The notes beneath the pieces were generated by a model. That model did not search any database. It was not told where the DNA came from and saw only the letters and a list, made by a program, of their open reading frames with translations. A program made the position numbers and the translations under genes. This document shows positions 8,606 to 17,120 of a DNA stretch of 64,000 nt, in pieces. The DNA lies in assembly GCA_964567855.1 (NCBI GenBank), contig CAZMOE010000008.1:1-64000 (forward strand). Direction: 5' to 3'. Each line of letters starts with the position of its first letter. Positions within the stretch are counted from its first letter, which is position 1. The stretch is from Liminaster sp964567855. GTDB taxonomy: Bacteria; Bacteroidota; Bacteroidia; Bacteroidales; UBA3663.

Positions 8606-8658
8606 CATCACCAACCATAACAGAACGAACAACGTCTCAACCTGCACACATAATCACG

Positions 8659-10086
8659 ATGAAAGAGATCCTTTCCTTCAGAAATTACCGACCGCTTAGG
8701 GCATTAGCAGTCGTCGCCATATTGATTTCAGGGCCACACATACCCTCTTCGGCCGCCACGCCGGCGCAGCCGGCACCAACCATTCTGCAGGAAACGCCCC
8801 AGGCATCCCGGGGCACGGCCATGACCCTGCACGATTGCCTTCTCTACGCCCGCGACCATGCACGGGCCAACCGAATGGAACAATTATCGCTCGACATGAG
8901 CCGCATCGACCAGCAAAACCGCGCCTTCGCCTTCCTGCCCTATGTCAGCTTCGGTTCCGGAGCCTCCCTCGGTTTCGGCCGGGGCATCGACCCCGAAACC
9001 AACAGTTATGCCACCAAGCAGACGCTGAACAACAGCTACAGTCTTTCCATGTCGCTGCCGCTTTTCGACGGGTTAGTCAAGGTCAACACCTACCGCGCCT
9101 ATAAAATGATGACCCTCCAGCAACGCAAACAGACCGAAATCACCGCCGATGCCACTTCGCTGAAAGTGATCCGCGCCTACTACAATATGGTCTACTACGA
9201 ACAGCTTGTCAACCAAGTCAAATGCCAGCTGCAAAGCCACCGTGAGAACCTCCGCAAGACAGAACGGCAGGAGGCCCTGGGGATAATCGCCGGAGCCGAC
9301 GTCGACGAAATGAAAGCGACCGTCGCCAATTCGGAATACCAGCTTGTCAATCAGGAAAACCTTCTTGCCACGGCCGAACTGGAGCTTAAGGCCGAAATGA
9401 ACTACCCCATAGACAGTCCGCTTACCATCCTCTCGCAAATACGCCTCGACGCCGATCCTCTGCACAGCGGGCCATTGCCCCTGCAAGATATCGAAAACTA
9501 TGTACAGCACCTTCCCAAAGCACAGCAAGCCCTGTTGGCTCTCCGCCAAAGTCACTATCAGTTGAAAACGGCCCGCGGCAGCTACTCGCCCTCCCTCTCG
9601 CTCTCGGCCGGCATCTCGACCTCCTATCACAAGACGCTTAACTTCAACTACGAAGCCGCTCCTTTCAATCAGCAATGGCATGACAACATGGGACAAAACA
9701 TCAGCATCAGCCTCTCCATTCCCATTTTCGACCGGTTCGGCACCTTGAACAGCCACCGCCGCGCCAAACTCAGTTACAAACGCCAGCAGATAGCATACGA
9801 GGAGACCCTCTTCAATCTCGAGAAAGAGATGCAACAGGCCCAGATGGAACTGGAGGGAGCCCGCCGCGAGTATCTCGCAGCCGAATCCCGCCTCACGGCC
9901 GTAACCACAGCCCACCGCGCCAATCAGCGCAAGTTCGAGCTGGGCACTCTCTCCGCCCTGGAGCTTTATAGCAGTTCCTCCAATCTCGCTTCGGCACAAG
10001 CCACCGTCACCGGCAAGCAAATCCAGTACCTCATCAAGCGCATCGAAATGGATTATTACCTGGGGCGTCCGTTTATCAACAACTGA
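8659..10086 (+). CDS. TolC-family outer-membrane efflux protein
   Basis: 475 residues with a signal sequence (hydrophobic core about 15-32, probable cleavage after SSAA). The mature part has the two-fold OEP layout: long helices rich in Gln/Glu/Ala and two strands-containing segments (PYVSFGSGASLGFGRG near 95; SPSLSLSAGISTSY near 310). It would form the outer-membrane exit duct for the adaptor, ATPase and permeases encoded directly downstream. First gene of the operon, 35 bases before the adaptor. Confidence 0.9.
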   Translation: MKEILSFRNYRPLRALAVVAILISGPHIPSSAATPAQPAPTILQETPQASRGTAMTLHDCLLYARDHARANRMEQLSLDMSRIDQQNRAFAFLPYVSFGSGASLGFGRGIDPETNSYATKQTLNNSYSLSMSLPLFDGLVKVNTYRAYKMMTLQQRKQTEITADATSLKVIRAYYNMVYYEQLVNQVKCQLQSHRENLRKTERQEALGIIAGADVDEMKATVANSEYQLVNQENLLATAELELKAEMNYPIDSPLTILSQIRLDADPLHSGPLPLQDIENYVQHLPKAQQALLALRQSHYQLKTARGSYSPSLSLSAGISTSYHKTLNFNYEAAPFNQQWHDNMGQNISISLSIPIFDRFGTLNSHRRAKLSYKRQQIAYEETLFNLEKEMQQAQMELEGARREYLAAESRLTAVTTAHRANQRKFELGTLSALELYSSSSNLASAQATVTGKQIQYLIKRIEMDYYLGRPFINN

Positions 10087-10121
10087 ATCGATCATCATAC
10101 ATAAAATAATCCGATTACCTC

Positions 10122-11372
10122 ATGGACAGAATCATAGAACACAAAGGAATCATCCGCAAAAAACATATTCCCTACATCATCGGCGGCTCCTTGCTCACGG
10201 GGCTCATCATCTGGGCATTGGCCGGCGACCGTTCCGCCCGGTTCCGTACAGAAAGAAAAAACATCACCGTCAGTGAAGTTACCCAGGGTGCATTCAACGA
10301 CTATATCCGCCTCAACGGAACGGTCGTGGCAGGAACCATCGTGCAGGTCGCCGCCCTCGAAAGCGGGATTGTCGAAACCAAGCACATCACCGAGGGAAAC
10401 ATGGTACGGAAAGGAGACATCATCCTCACCTTACGCAATCCCCACCTCACGCAACAGATTCTCGACAGCGAGGCACAGCTTGCCGAAAAGCAGAATATGC
10501 TACGGGATACGGAGATATCCATGGAAAAAAACAAGCTTTCCATGCAACAGGATCTCCTCACCACCGCCACCGAATACAATCGCTACCGCCGTGCCTATGA
10601 GCAGCAGAAAGCGCTTTACGAAGAACGGCTCACCTCCCGGGAATCCTATCTCCAGGCACAGGAGAACTACCATCTTGCCGAAAGCCGGCTTCAACTGCTT
10701 CACGACCGCATCTACCAGGATTCTCTTTACCGCAGCGTACAGGTAGAGAGGCTCCGCGAAAGCCTTGCCAACATGGAACACAATCTGCAGCTCGTCCGCC
10801 AACGGGCTGACAACCTGAAAGTGCGCGCCTCGTACGACGGCCAGCTGGGAAGCCTCACTCCCGAACTCGGCCAGAACATCCCCTCGGGAGCAAATATCGG
10901 TAAAATCAACATCCTCGACAACTACAAGATACAGGTTAGCATCGACGAACATTATATCGACCGCATCACGCTCGGACTGAACGGGAAATTTGAACAGCAA
11001 AGCACCAGCTACAACGTTTATGTGAGCAAAGTCTATCCGGAAGTCCAGGGAGGTCAGTTCCGCACAGACCTCATCTTCGGCGACGAACGCCCGGAGAATA
11101 TCCGAGTCGGCCAAACCTATTATATCAACCTCGAACTGGGAGAATCTTCCGAAAGCGTTCTCATCCCGCGCGGCAGTTTCTATCAATCTACTGGCGGACG
11201 CTGGATTTTCGTCGTCAATGAGGAAGGCACAGAGGCCACCCGCCGCAATATCCGCATCGGAAAGCAGAATCCACAATACTACGAAATTACGGAAGGTCTC
11301 CAACCGGGAGAAAAAGTCATCACCTCCGGTTATGACAGCTTCGGCGAGGCCGAAAAAATCATCATCCTGTAA
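10122..11372 (+). CDS. HlyD/MacA-like periplasmic adaptor
   Basis: 416 residues. An N-terminal membrane anchor (about 16-34) is followed by a lipoyl/barrel-sandwich half (VAALESGIVETKHITEGN), a coiled-coil hairpin (about 105-220, rich in Gln/Glu/Leu), the second lipoyl half (VRASYDGQLGSL) and a beta-barrel plus membrane-proximal region (GLQPGEKVITSGYDSF). It bridges the inner-membrane permeases and the TolC-like duct. The order tolC, adaptor, ATPase, permeases is the usual Bacteroidota arrangement for MacAB-type pumps. Confidence 0.9.
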   Translation: MDRIIEHKGIIRKKHIPYIIGGSLLTGLIIWALAGDRSARFRTERKNITVSEVTQGAFNDYIRLNGTVVAGTIVQVAALESGIVETKHITEGNMVRKGDIILTLRNPHLTQQILDSEAQLAEKQNMLRDTEISMEKNKLSMQQDLLTTATEYNRYRRAYEQQKALYEERLTSRESYLQAQENYHLAESRLQLLHDRIYQDSLYRSVQVERLRESLANMEHNLQLVRQRADNLKVRASYDGQLGSLTPELGQNIPSGANIGKINILDNYKIQVSIDEHYIDRITLGLNGKFEQQSTSYNVYVSKVYPEVQGGQFRTDLIFGDERPENIRVGQTYYINLELGESSESVLIPRGSFYQSTGGRWIFVVNEEGTEATRRNIRIGKQNPQYYEITEGLQPGEKVITSGYDSFGEAEKIIIL

Positions 11373-11438
11373 GCGGGAAACAATTACAAAGAACTATAAA
11401 ACAATATCCACGAATTCAAATCAAAAACATTGTATATT

Positions 11439-12122
11439 ATGAAAATCCAAATCAAAAACTTAGAGAAAGTATTCCGTACGGAACTTGTTGAAACCGTAGC
11501 CCTGAACAGCATCGACATGGAGGTTAAAGAGGGAGAATTCGTCGCTATCATGGGTCCCTCAGGCTGCGGCAAATCTACATTGCTCAACATCCTCGGACTT
11601 TTAGACAATCCTACTTCCGGCTCTTATGAGCTTGACGGTCACGAAGTCGCTACCCTCAAAGAAAAAGAGCGCACCAACTACCGCAAAGGTAAAATCGGCT
11701 TCATTTTCCAGTCATTCAACCTGATCGAAGAACTCAACGTCGAAGAAAACATAGCCCTGCCGCTCAACTATCTGCATATCTCTTCATCCGAAAAGAAACG
11801 CCGCGTACAGGAAATCATGCAGCGTGTCAACATCAGCCATCGCGCCAAACACTTCCCCAACCAGCTCTCCGGCGGCCAGCAACAGCGTGTGGCCATCGCC
11901 CGCGCTGTTATCGCCAATCCCGGGCTGATCCTCGCCGACGAACCTACAGGCAACCTCGACTCAAAAAACGGTCAAGAGGTTATGGAACTGCTCAGCGAAC
12001 TCAATCGCGAGGGCACAACCATCGTTATGGTGACCCACTCGCAAAAAGATTCCACCTATGCCCACCGCATCATCAATCTCTTCGACGGGCAGATCGTGCA
12101 ATCGCTCGACAATAAAATGTAA
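11439..12122 (+). CDS. ABC transporter ATPase, MacB/LolD type
   Basis: 227 residues. Walker A GPSGCGKST (39-47), Q-loop Gln91, signature LSGGQQQR (143-150), Walker B LILADEPT (163-170) and the H-loop in MVTHSQK are all present. I use ATG 11439 rather than the in-frame TTG at 11430, since ATG gives the canonical MKIQIKNLEK opening. It is a stand-alone ATPase, so it must dimerise and serve the separate permeases that follow. It is the only ATPase for three permease genes. Confidence 0.93.
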   Translation: MKIQIKNLEKVFRTELVETVALNSIDMEVKEGEFVAIMGPSGCGKSTLLNILGLLDNPTSGSYELDGHEVATLKEKERTNYRKGKIGFIFQSFNLIEELNVEENIALPLNYLHISSSEKKRRVQEIMQRVNISHRAKHFPNQLSGGQQQRVAIARAVIANPGLILADEPTGNLDSKNGQEVMELLSELNREGTTIVMVTHSQKDSTYAHRIINLFDGQIVQSLDNKM

Positions 12123-12151
12123 AAACATTCCTTACCGACACCCCCGCCCTT

Positions 12152-14506
12152 ATGAAAAGTTTCTTCATTTTCCTATCGCATAACAAACTCTACACGTTCA
12201 TCAACTTCTTCGGATTAAGCATCTCCTTAGCGATCATCTTTATCATTGCCGGCTATACCGGCAACCAACTGCAGACCGATAGCTTCCAGAAAAATGCCGA
12301 CCGTATCTATATCCTCAGTTCCGGTAACGGGAAAGCCCACGCGGCTTACGGTGTCTCTCCATTGTTGAGCGGCCGCTTTCCGGAAATAGAGCATGTCGTG
12401 GCCCTGCATTGCGAATCCTGCAGAACTAAGATCAATGACATACAAAGTTACGAGACCGTACTGATGGCCGATTCCGCCTTCTTCAATATGTTCACCATTG
12501 ACATTAGCGACGGCGACGTGCAACAGTTCAAACATTCCCGGCAACAATGCGTCATCAGCAAGCAACTTGCCCGTCGGATGTTCGGCGATCGCAACCCCAT
12601 CGGGCAGAAGATCTCATTCGATGACAACCGCGATTTCACAATTTGCGCCGTCATGAAAGATATCAGGAACAGCATCCTGCCCGATGCCGGTATCGTGGTC
12701 CCCGTTACCTCCTACCTATCTTTCTATTATGGTAACGACAAACGATATATGGGAAACGCCGGATTCGCCTACATCTTCCTCATGCCCCACAAGGGTGCAG
12801 ATCTCGAGGCACGCACCGACGATATCCTGCAATGCTTCCGCGAAAACTATTGGGCTTATGACAACCGCGATAGGAAAGTCCAGTTCATCTCCTTGCGCGA
12901 CAGTTTCTTCCAGCTCGACCTGGCCGGAGATTTTCCAAGCAACAACAAATTCCATTCCGGCAACAAAAACTTCGTGTTGACGCTCATCTCCGTAGGATTG
13001 ATACTCCTGATTTTCGCCATTCTCAACTACATCAATCTAAGTATTGCCCAAACCACTTTCCGCGCTAAGGAAATGGCCACCCGCCGTCTCCTCGGCACTT
13101 CCCGGCAAGGTATCATCGCCCGCATGATCGGCGAATCGACCATCTTCTGCTCGTTCGCCGTCGGCGTAGGCCTCCTGCTGGCCTATGCGCTCCTACCCTA
13201 CGCCAATCAATTGCTGGAACACCAGTTCGGACTATTCGATAATATCGAGTGGCAAGGCATCGCCGCCTACCTGCTCGGCTTCATCATGCTCTGTGTGCTA
13301 ACCGGTATTTGTCCGGCCCTGCTCCTCGCCCGATATCAGCCCATCGAGGTGGTGAAAGGTATTTTCAAAAGCCACAGTAAAAACCTCTACGGTAAAATCA
13401 TGATCGGGATCCAATACGCCATTGCTATTGCCATGCTCGTATCGTCGGGGATCGTCTATCTCCAGACCCGCCACCTGAAAGAGGCCCCGCTCGGCTACAA
13501 TACCGAAAACATCCTCTACATTCCACGCTACGCCAGCCATTTCCTGAATGCCGTTACCTTCCGCGACCGGATGCTGGCCCTCCCCTACGTCGAGGCTGTC
13601 GGGCTGGGCAATGGCACCCCGCTACATGGCTCCAATAATAACACCATGAAAATGGGCGACCGATGGATCTCTACCCAGGAAATCCGCGGCGATTCCGCCT
13701 ATTTCGAAATCCTCGGGCTACGCCTCAAGCAGGAAAATCATCAGGCGAACCGAAATGCCGTCTATTTCACGGAACAAGTTTTCCGCGAAATGGAGATCGA
13801 TGAGGATGCCCTCGTCACCCCGATGCTCGGCAATGCGGAAAAAGGCTGGAAAATAAACATTGCGGGCGTGTACCACGACTTCCAACTCGGCACCATCTTA
13901 GACAAAAAACGTTGCGCCAGCGTCGACAACCGCGGAACGTATGACCCCAATGGCCCATGGAATCCGTGGGACTTCATTGTCAAAATCAAAGGAGATCCAG
14001 ATGCTGCCAAAAAGGCTATCGCCGAAGCCTACCGCATCGAAACCGAAGGAGGCGAAGCCGGACCGGGTGAAATAATTTATTTCCACGAGACATTGGATGC
14101 AGCCTTCAAGCAGGAAAGCAATCTGTTGCAAATCGTCATCATTTTCACGGTGCTCGCACTCCTCATCTCCACCTTAGGACTGCTTGCCATGTCGACCTAT
14201 TACATCCGCCAGCGTCGTCAGGACATCGCCGTCAAGCGGGTATTCGGAGCCTCGCAAAGCAACATCGTCCGACAACTGACAGGAACGTTTCTACAACTTG
14301 TAGGCATTTCCTTCCTCGTCGCCGTTCCGATAATCTATATGATCATGCACCGATGGCTGGAAGACTACAACTACCGCATCGAACAACCTGCCTGGCTCTA
14401 TGTAGCAACAGCCTGCTTCGCCGGCATCGTTGCTTTCTGCACCATCGTAGGATTCGCCATGCAAACAGCTCGGGAAAACCCGGTCTCCGTGTTAAAGAAA
14501 GAATAA
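12152..14506 (+). CDS. ABC permease, MacB/FtsX family (paralogue 1)
   Basis: 784 residues. An N-terminal membrane helix is followed by a large periplasmic MacB_PCD-like domain (about 45-270), an FtsX membrane block (about 280-395; AKEMATRRLLGTSRQGI), a second helix pair and periplasmic domain (about 420-650), and a final FtsX block (about 665-775; RRQDIAVKRVFGASQSNIV). It ends in the typical RENPVSVLKKE. Likely a mechanotransmission permease using the neighbouring ATPase. It is strikingly similar to paralogue 2 (14642-16990), especially over the last 120 residues. Confidence 0.9.
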   Translation: MKSFFIFLSHNKLYTFINFFGLSISLAIIFIIAGYTGNQLQTDSFQKNADRIYILSSGNGKAHAAYGVSPLLSGRFPEIEHVVALHCESCRTKINDIQSYETVLMADSAFFNMFTIDISDGDVQQFKHSRQQCVISKQLARRMFGDRNPIGQKISFDDNRDFTICAVMKDIRNSILPDAGIVVPVTSYLSFYYGNDKRYMGNAGFAYIFLMPHKGADLEARTDDILQCFRENYWAYDNRDRKVQFISLRDSFFQLDLAGDFPSNNKFHSGNKNFVLTLISVGLILLIFAILNYINLSIAQTTFRAKEMATRRLLGTSRQGIIARMIGESTIFCSFAVGVGLLLAYALLPYANQLLEHQFGLFDNIEWQGIAAYLLGFIMLCVLTGICPALLLARYQPIEVVKGIFKSHSKNLYGKIMIGIQYAIAIAMLVSSGIVYLQTRHLKEAPLGYNTENILYIPRYASHFLNAVTFRDRMLALPYVEAVGLGNGTPLHGSNNNTMKMGDRWISTQEIRGDSAYFEILGLRLKQENHQANRNAVYFTEQVFREMEIDEDALVTPMLGNAEKGWKINIAGVYHDFQLGTILDKKRCASVDNRGTYDPNGPWNPWDFIVKIKGDPDAAKKAIAEAYRIETEGGEAGPGEIIYFHETLDAAFKQESNLLQIVIIFTVLALLISTLGLLAMSTYYIRQRRQDIAVKRVFGASQSNIVRQLTGTFLQLVGISFLVAVPIIYMIMHRWLEDYNYRIEQPAWLYVATACFAGIVAFCTIVGFAMQTARENPVSVLKKE

Positions 14507-14641
14507 AGTATTCCTTTTTCCTGCTGTCCGAATGCGACACCGGGAAAGAGACTTTCCGCTGACACCCGCCGACCTGGAACCGCTCTTCCGTGGCTCATCG
14601 GATTTCCACACAACTCCATTCATCCATAAACATTCATCGAT

Positions 14642-16990
14642 ATGCGTTCCTATTTCGTTTTCCTTTCACGCAACAAACTCTATACCGCGATCAATTTTCT
14701 GGGACTGACCGTATCGCTTGCATTCATCATTCTCATTGCCAGCTATACCAGCAAACAGCTGCAAACCGATTCTTTCCAGGAAAATGCCGACCGCATCTAT
14801 TTCGTGGGTAGCCAGCGGGGCTTCAACACTTGCTACTGGCTGCAAAGGTATCTTGTGAATCGTTACCCCGAAATCGAGGCGGCCACGGCCTTGGAGGCCG
14901 ACATCATGGAAGTTTCGGCCGGTGAGAACCACCTTTCAACCCAAGAATGCTGTCTGATGGCCGACAGTTCATTTTTCGACATGTTTACCATTCCCGTTTT
15001 AGACGGCGACCTCTCCTCATTCAAACTTTCCTGCCAATATTGCGTCATCAGCCAGCGATATGCCCGCCGAATTTTCGGCGACCGAAACCCTTTGGGCGAA
15101 AAGATCGACATCATCTATGAGAATCAACCCTTTTCCTTCACCGTCGGAGCGGTTATGCAAAATCTGGACAACAGCATTCTTCCCGAAGCAGCCGTCATCG
15201 TACCGGCGGAACCTCTCATGCTGACGGATACATCCAACGGCCCCAGCCTGAGTAACGTCAATGCCTGCTATACCGTCATCATGACCCACAAGGGAGCCGA
15301 CATCTCGGCCCGAAGCGAAGAAATGCTTGAATATTTCAAGAAAATCCTCTGGAACTATTCAAGGGGAAGCAGTACCGCCGTGCGTTTCACGCCCCTCCAG
15401 GGCGCTTACTTCAACGACCATTTCTCCAAACATCTCCGCGATCATTTCAACGGCGGCAACCGGGATTTCATCTCCATTCTCATCACCGTCGGCATCATCC
15501 TGCTGATCTTCGCCTTGCTCAACTATGTCAACCTGACGATAGCACAATCGGCCATGCGTGCCAAAGAAATGGCCATGCGCCGGCTTTTAGGAACCACTAA
15601 GAACGGCATTGTGTACCGGCTCATCGCCGAATCGCTGATCCTATGCCTATCGGCAAGCGCAGTGGCGTTATTACTGGCCTATGCCCTGCTTCCTGCCGCT
15701 ACCGAACTGCTGGATTACCGATTCACCCTCTTCAACGATTTCAACATCATCCCGGTAAGCATCTCCATAGGAGGCATTCTGCTCATCGGGGTGACGGCGG
15801 GCCTCATCCCGGCACTCTTAATCTCCCGATATCATCCGATCGAGGTGGTCAAGGGATACTTCCGCTCCAAATCCAAAAGCATTTTCGGCAAATCGATGAT
15901 CGGCATACAATACGCCATCACCGTCTCCATGCTTATCGCTACCGGTATCGTCGGCCTGCAGGTAAAACACCTCATCGACGCACCTTTGGGTTATGACACC
16001 GACGACTGCATCGTCATCGAGAGGCAAGGACAACAACGCCTTGGCATATTGAAGGATAAACTATTGGCTCATCCTCAAATCGTGGCCGTAGGATTCGGCG
16101 AAGGACATCCGTTTACCGGTCTCTCGAATACTCCGATCCACTGCAACGGCAAGCATGTTCCCATGATGTGGGTCAAAGGCGATAAAGAGTACTTCAAGAT
16201 ACTCGGCCTTCGCGTCAAGCAGCACAACAGCTCCGATACACTGGGATACCATCGCATCTACTTCAACGAATATGCCCTCAAAGAGACCGGATATCCGGAG
16301 GATGCCACCGAAATCATCGATGAAAAAGGCTACAAGGAAGCGTTTTCCGGCATCTACTACGACTTCCGCTTTCACGACATTCTGACACGCCCAAGAGGGG
16401 CACGTATCATCAATTACGGCGAAAGATCGCCCGACAAATGGCGTCCGAAAACCATTGTCATCAAAACCCAGGGCGACCACACTACCGCCCGACAATATGT
16501 CTCGCAAGTTTTTGAAGAGTTATATCCTGATCTCAGCCAATTAGACAGCCACTCGGCGCCCTATGTCGAAGAACTTCTGGTGCGACATTACAGCGCGGAA
16601 CGCCGCCTGCTGAAAATCATCGGTATCTTCACCGCCCTGGCCATCCTCATCTCCTCCCTCGGCCTGCTCGCCATGTCGACCTACTACATCCGGCAGCGTC
16701 GTCAGGACATCGCCATCAAGCGGGTCTTCGGGGCCTCGCAAGGAAACATTGTCGGCAGACTGGCAGGCACGTTTCTCCTTATCGTCGGCATCGCTTTTGT
16801 TGTGGCAACGCCCATCATCTATATGATCATGCGTCACTGGCTCGAGGGATACAGCTACCGTATCGTGCAACCTGCCTGGCTCTACGCCGCGACAGCCGCC
16901 TTCGTCACGATCGTCGCTTTCTGCACCATCGCAGGCCTCGCCTTCAAAGCCGCAAGGGAAAACCCCGTCGCGGTCCTGAAGAAAGACTGA
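14642..16990 (+). CDS. ABC permease, MacB/FtsX family (paralogue 2)
   Basis: 782 residues with the same plan as paralogue 1: N-terminal helix, periplasmic domain, FtsX block (AKEMAMRRLLGTTKNGIV), periplasmic domain, FtsX block (RRQDIAIKRVFGASQGNIV), ending RENPVAVLKKD. Shared blocks at both ends (opening SFFIFLSHNKLYTFI in paralogue 1, SYFVFLSRNKLYTAI here) show a tandem duplication. The periplasmic parts differ more, so the two copies may recognise different partners or form a heterodimer. 135 bases separate it from paralogue 1. Confidence 0.9.
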   Translation: MRSYFVFLSRNKLYTAINFLGLTVSLAFIILIASYTSKQLQTDSFQENADRIYFVGSQRGFNTCYWLQRYLVNRYPEIEAATALEADIMEVSAGENHLSTQECCLMADSSFFDMFTIPVLDGDLSSFKLSCQYCVISQRYARRIFGDRNPLGEKIDIIYENQPFSFTVGAVMQNLDNSILPEAAVIVPAEPLMLTDTSNGPSLSNVNACYTVIMTHKGADISARSEEMLEYFKKILWNYSRGSSTAVRFTPLQGAYFNDHFSKHLRDHFNGGNRDFISILITVGIILLIFALLNYVNLTIAQSAMRAKEMAMRRLLGTTKNGIVYRLIAESLILCLSASAVALLLAYALLPAATELLDYRFTLFNDFNIIPVSISIGGILLIGVTAGLIPALLISRYHPIEVVKGYFRSKSKSIFGKSMIGIQYAITVSMLIATGIVGLQVKHLIDAPLGYDTDDCIVIERQGQQRLGILKDKLLAHPQIVAVGFGEGHPFTGLSNTPIHCNGKHVPMMWVKGDKEYFKILGLRVKQHNSSDTLGYHRIYFNEYALKETGYPEDATEIIDEKGYKEAFSGIYYDFRFHDILTRPRGARIINYGERSPDKWRPKTIVIKTQGDHTTARQYVSQVFEELYPDLSQLDSHSAPYVEELLVRHYSAERRLLKIIGIFTALAILISSLGLLAMSTYYIRQRRQDIAIKRVFGASQGNIVGRLAGTFLLIVGIAFVVATPIIYMIMRHWLEGYSYRIVQPAWLYAATAAFVTIVAFCTIAGLAFKAARENPVAVLKKD

Positions 16991-17120
16991 CGGAGTAACC
17001 GGCGGCGCAAGACGGGAATCGGCTCCATGTAAATGATTGCCGCTTCCCGCCCTGCCGCAGGGAAGCCATATAGAGTGAGAAGGCCTTCCTTTTTTACAGA
17101 AACAACTAACTACAATCCAC

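Noticed and set aside
8430..8618. N-terminal extension of the response regulator
   Set aside because: The frame is open to 8618, but the receiver fold starts exactly at ATG 8429 and the extension covers the divergent promoter region.
8430..8658. Sigma-54 promoter for the efflux operon
   Set aside because: No TGGCAC-N5-TTGC type element was found, and the regulator lacks the AAA+ domain needed for sigma-54 activation.
9073..10098. A 341-codon minus-strand open frame opposite the tolC-like gene
   Set aside because: Antisense composition bias; the plus-strand gene is clearly the real one.
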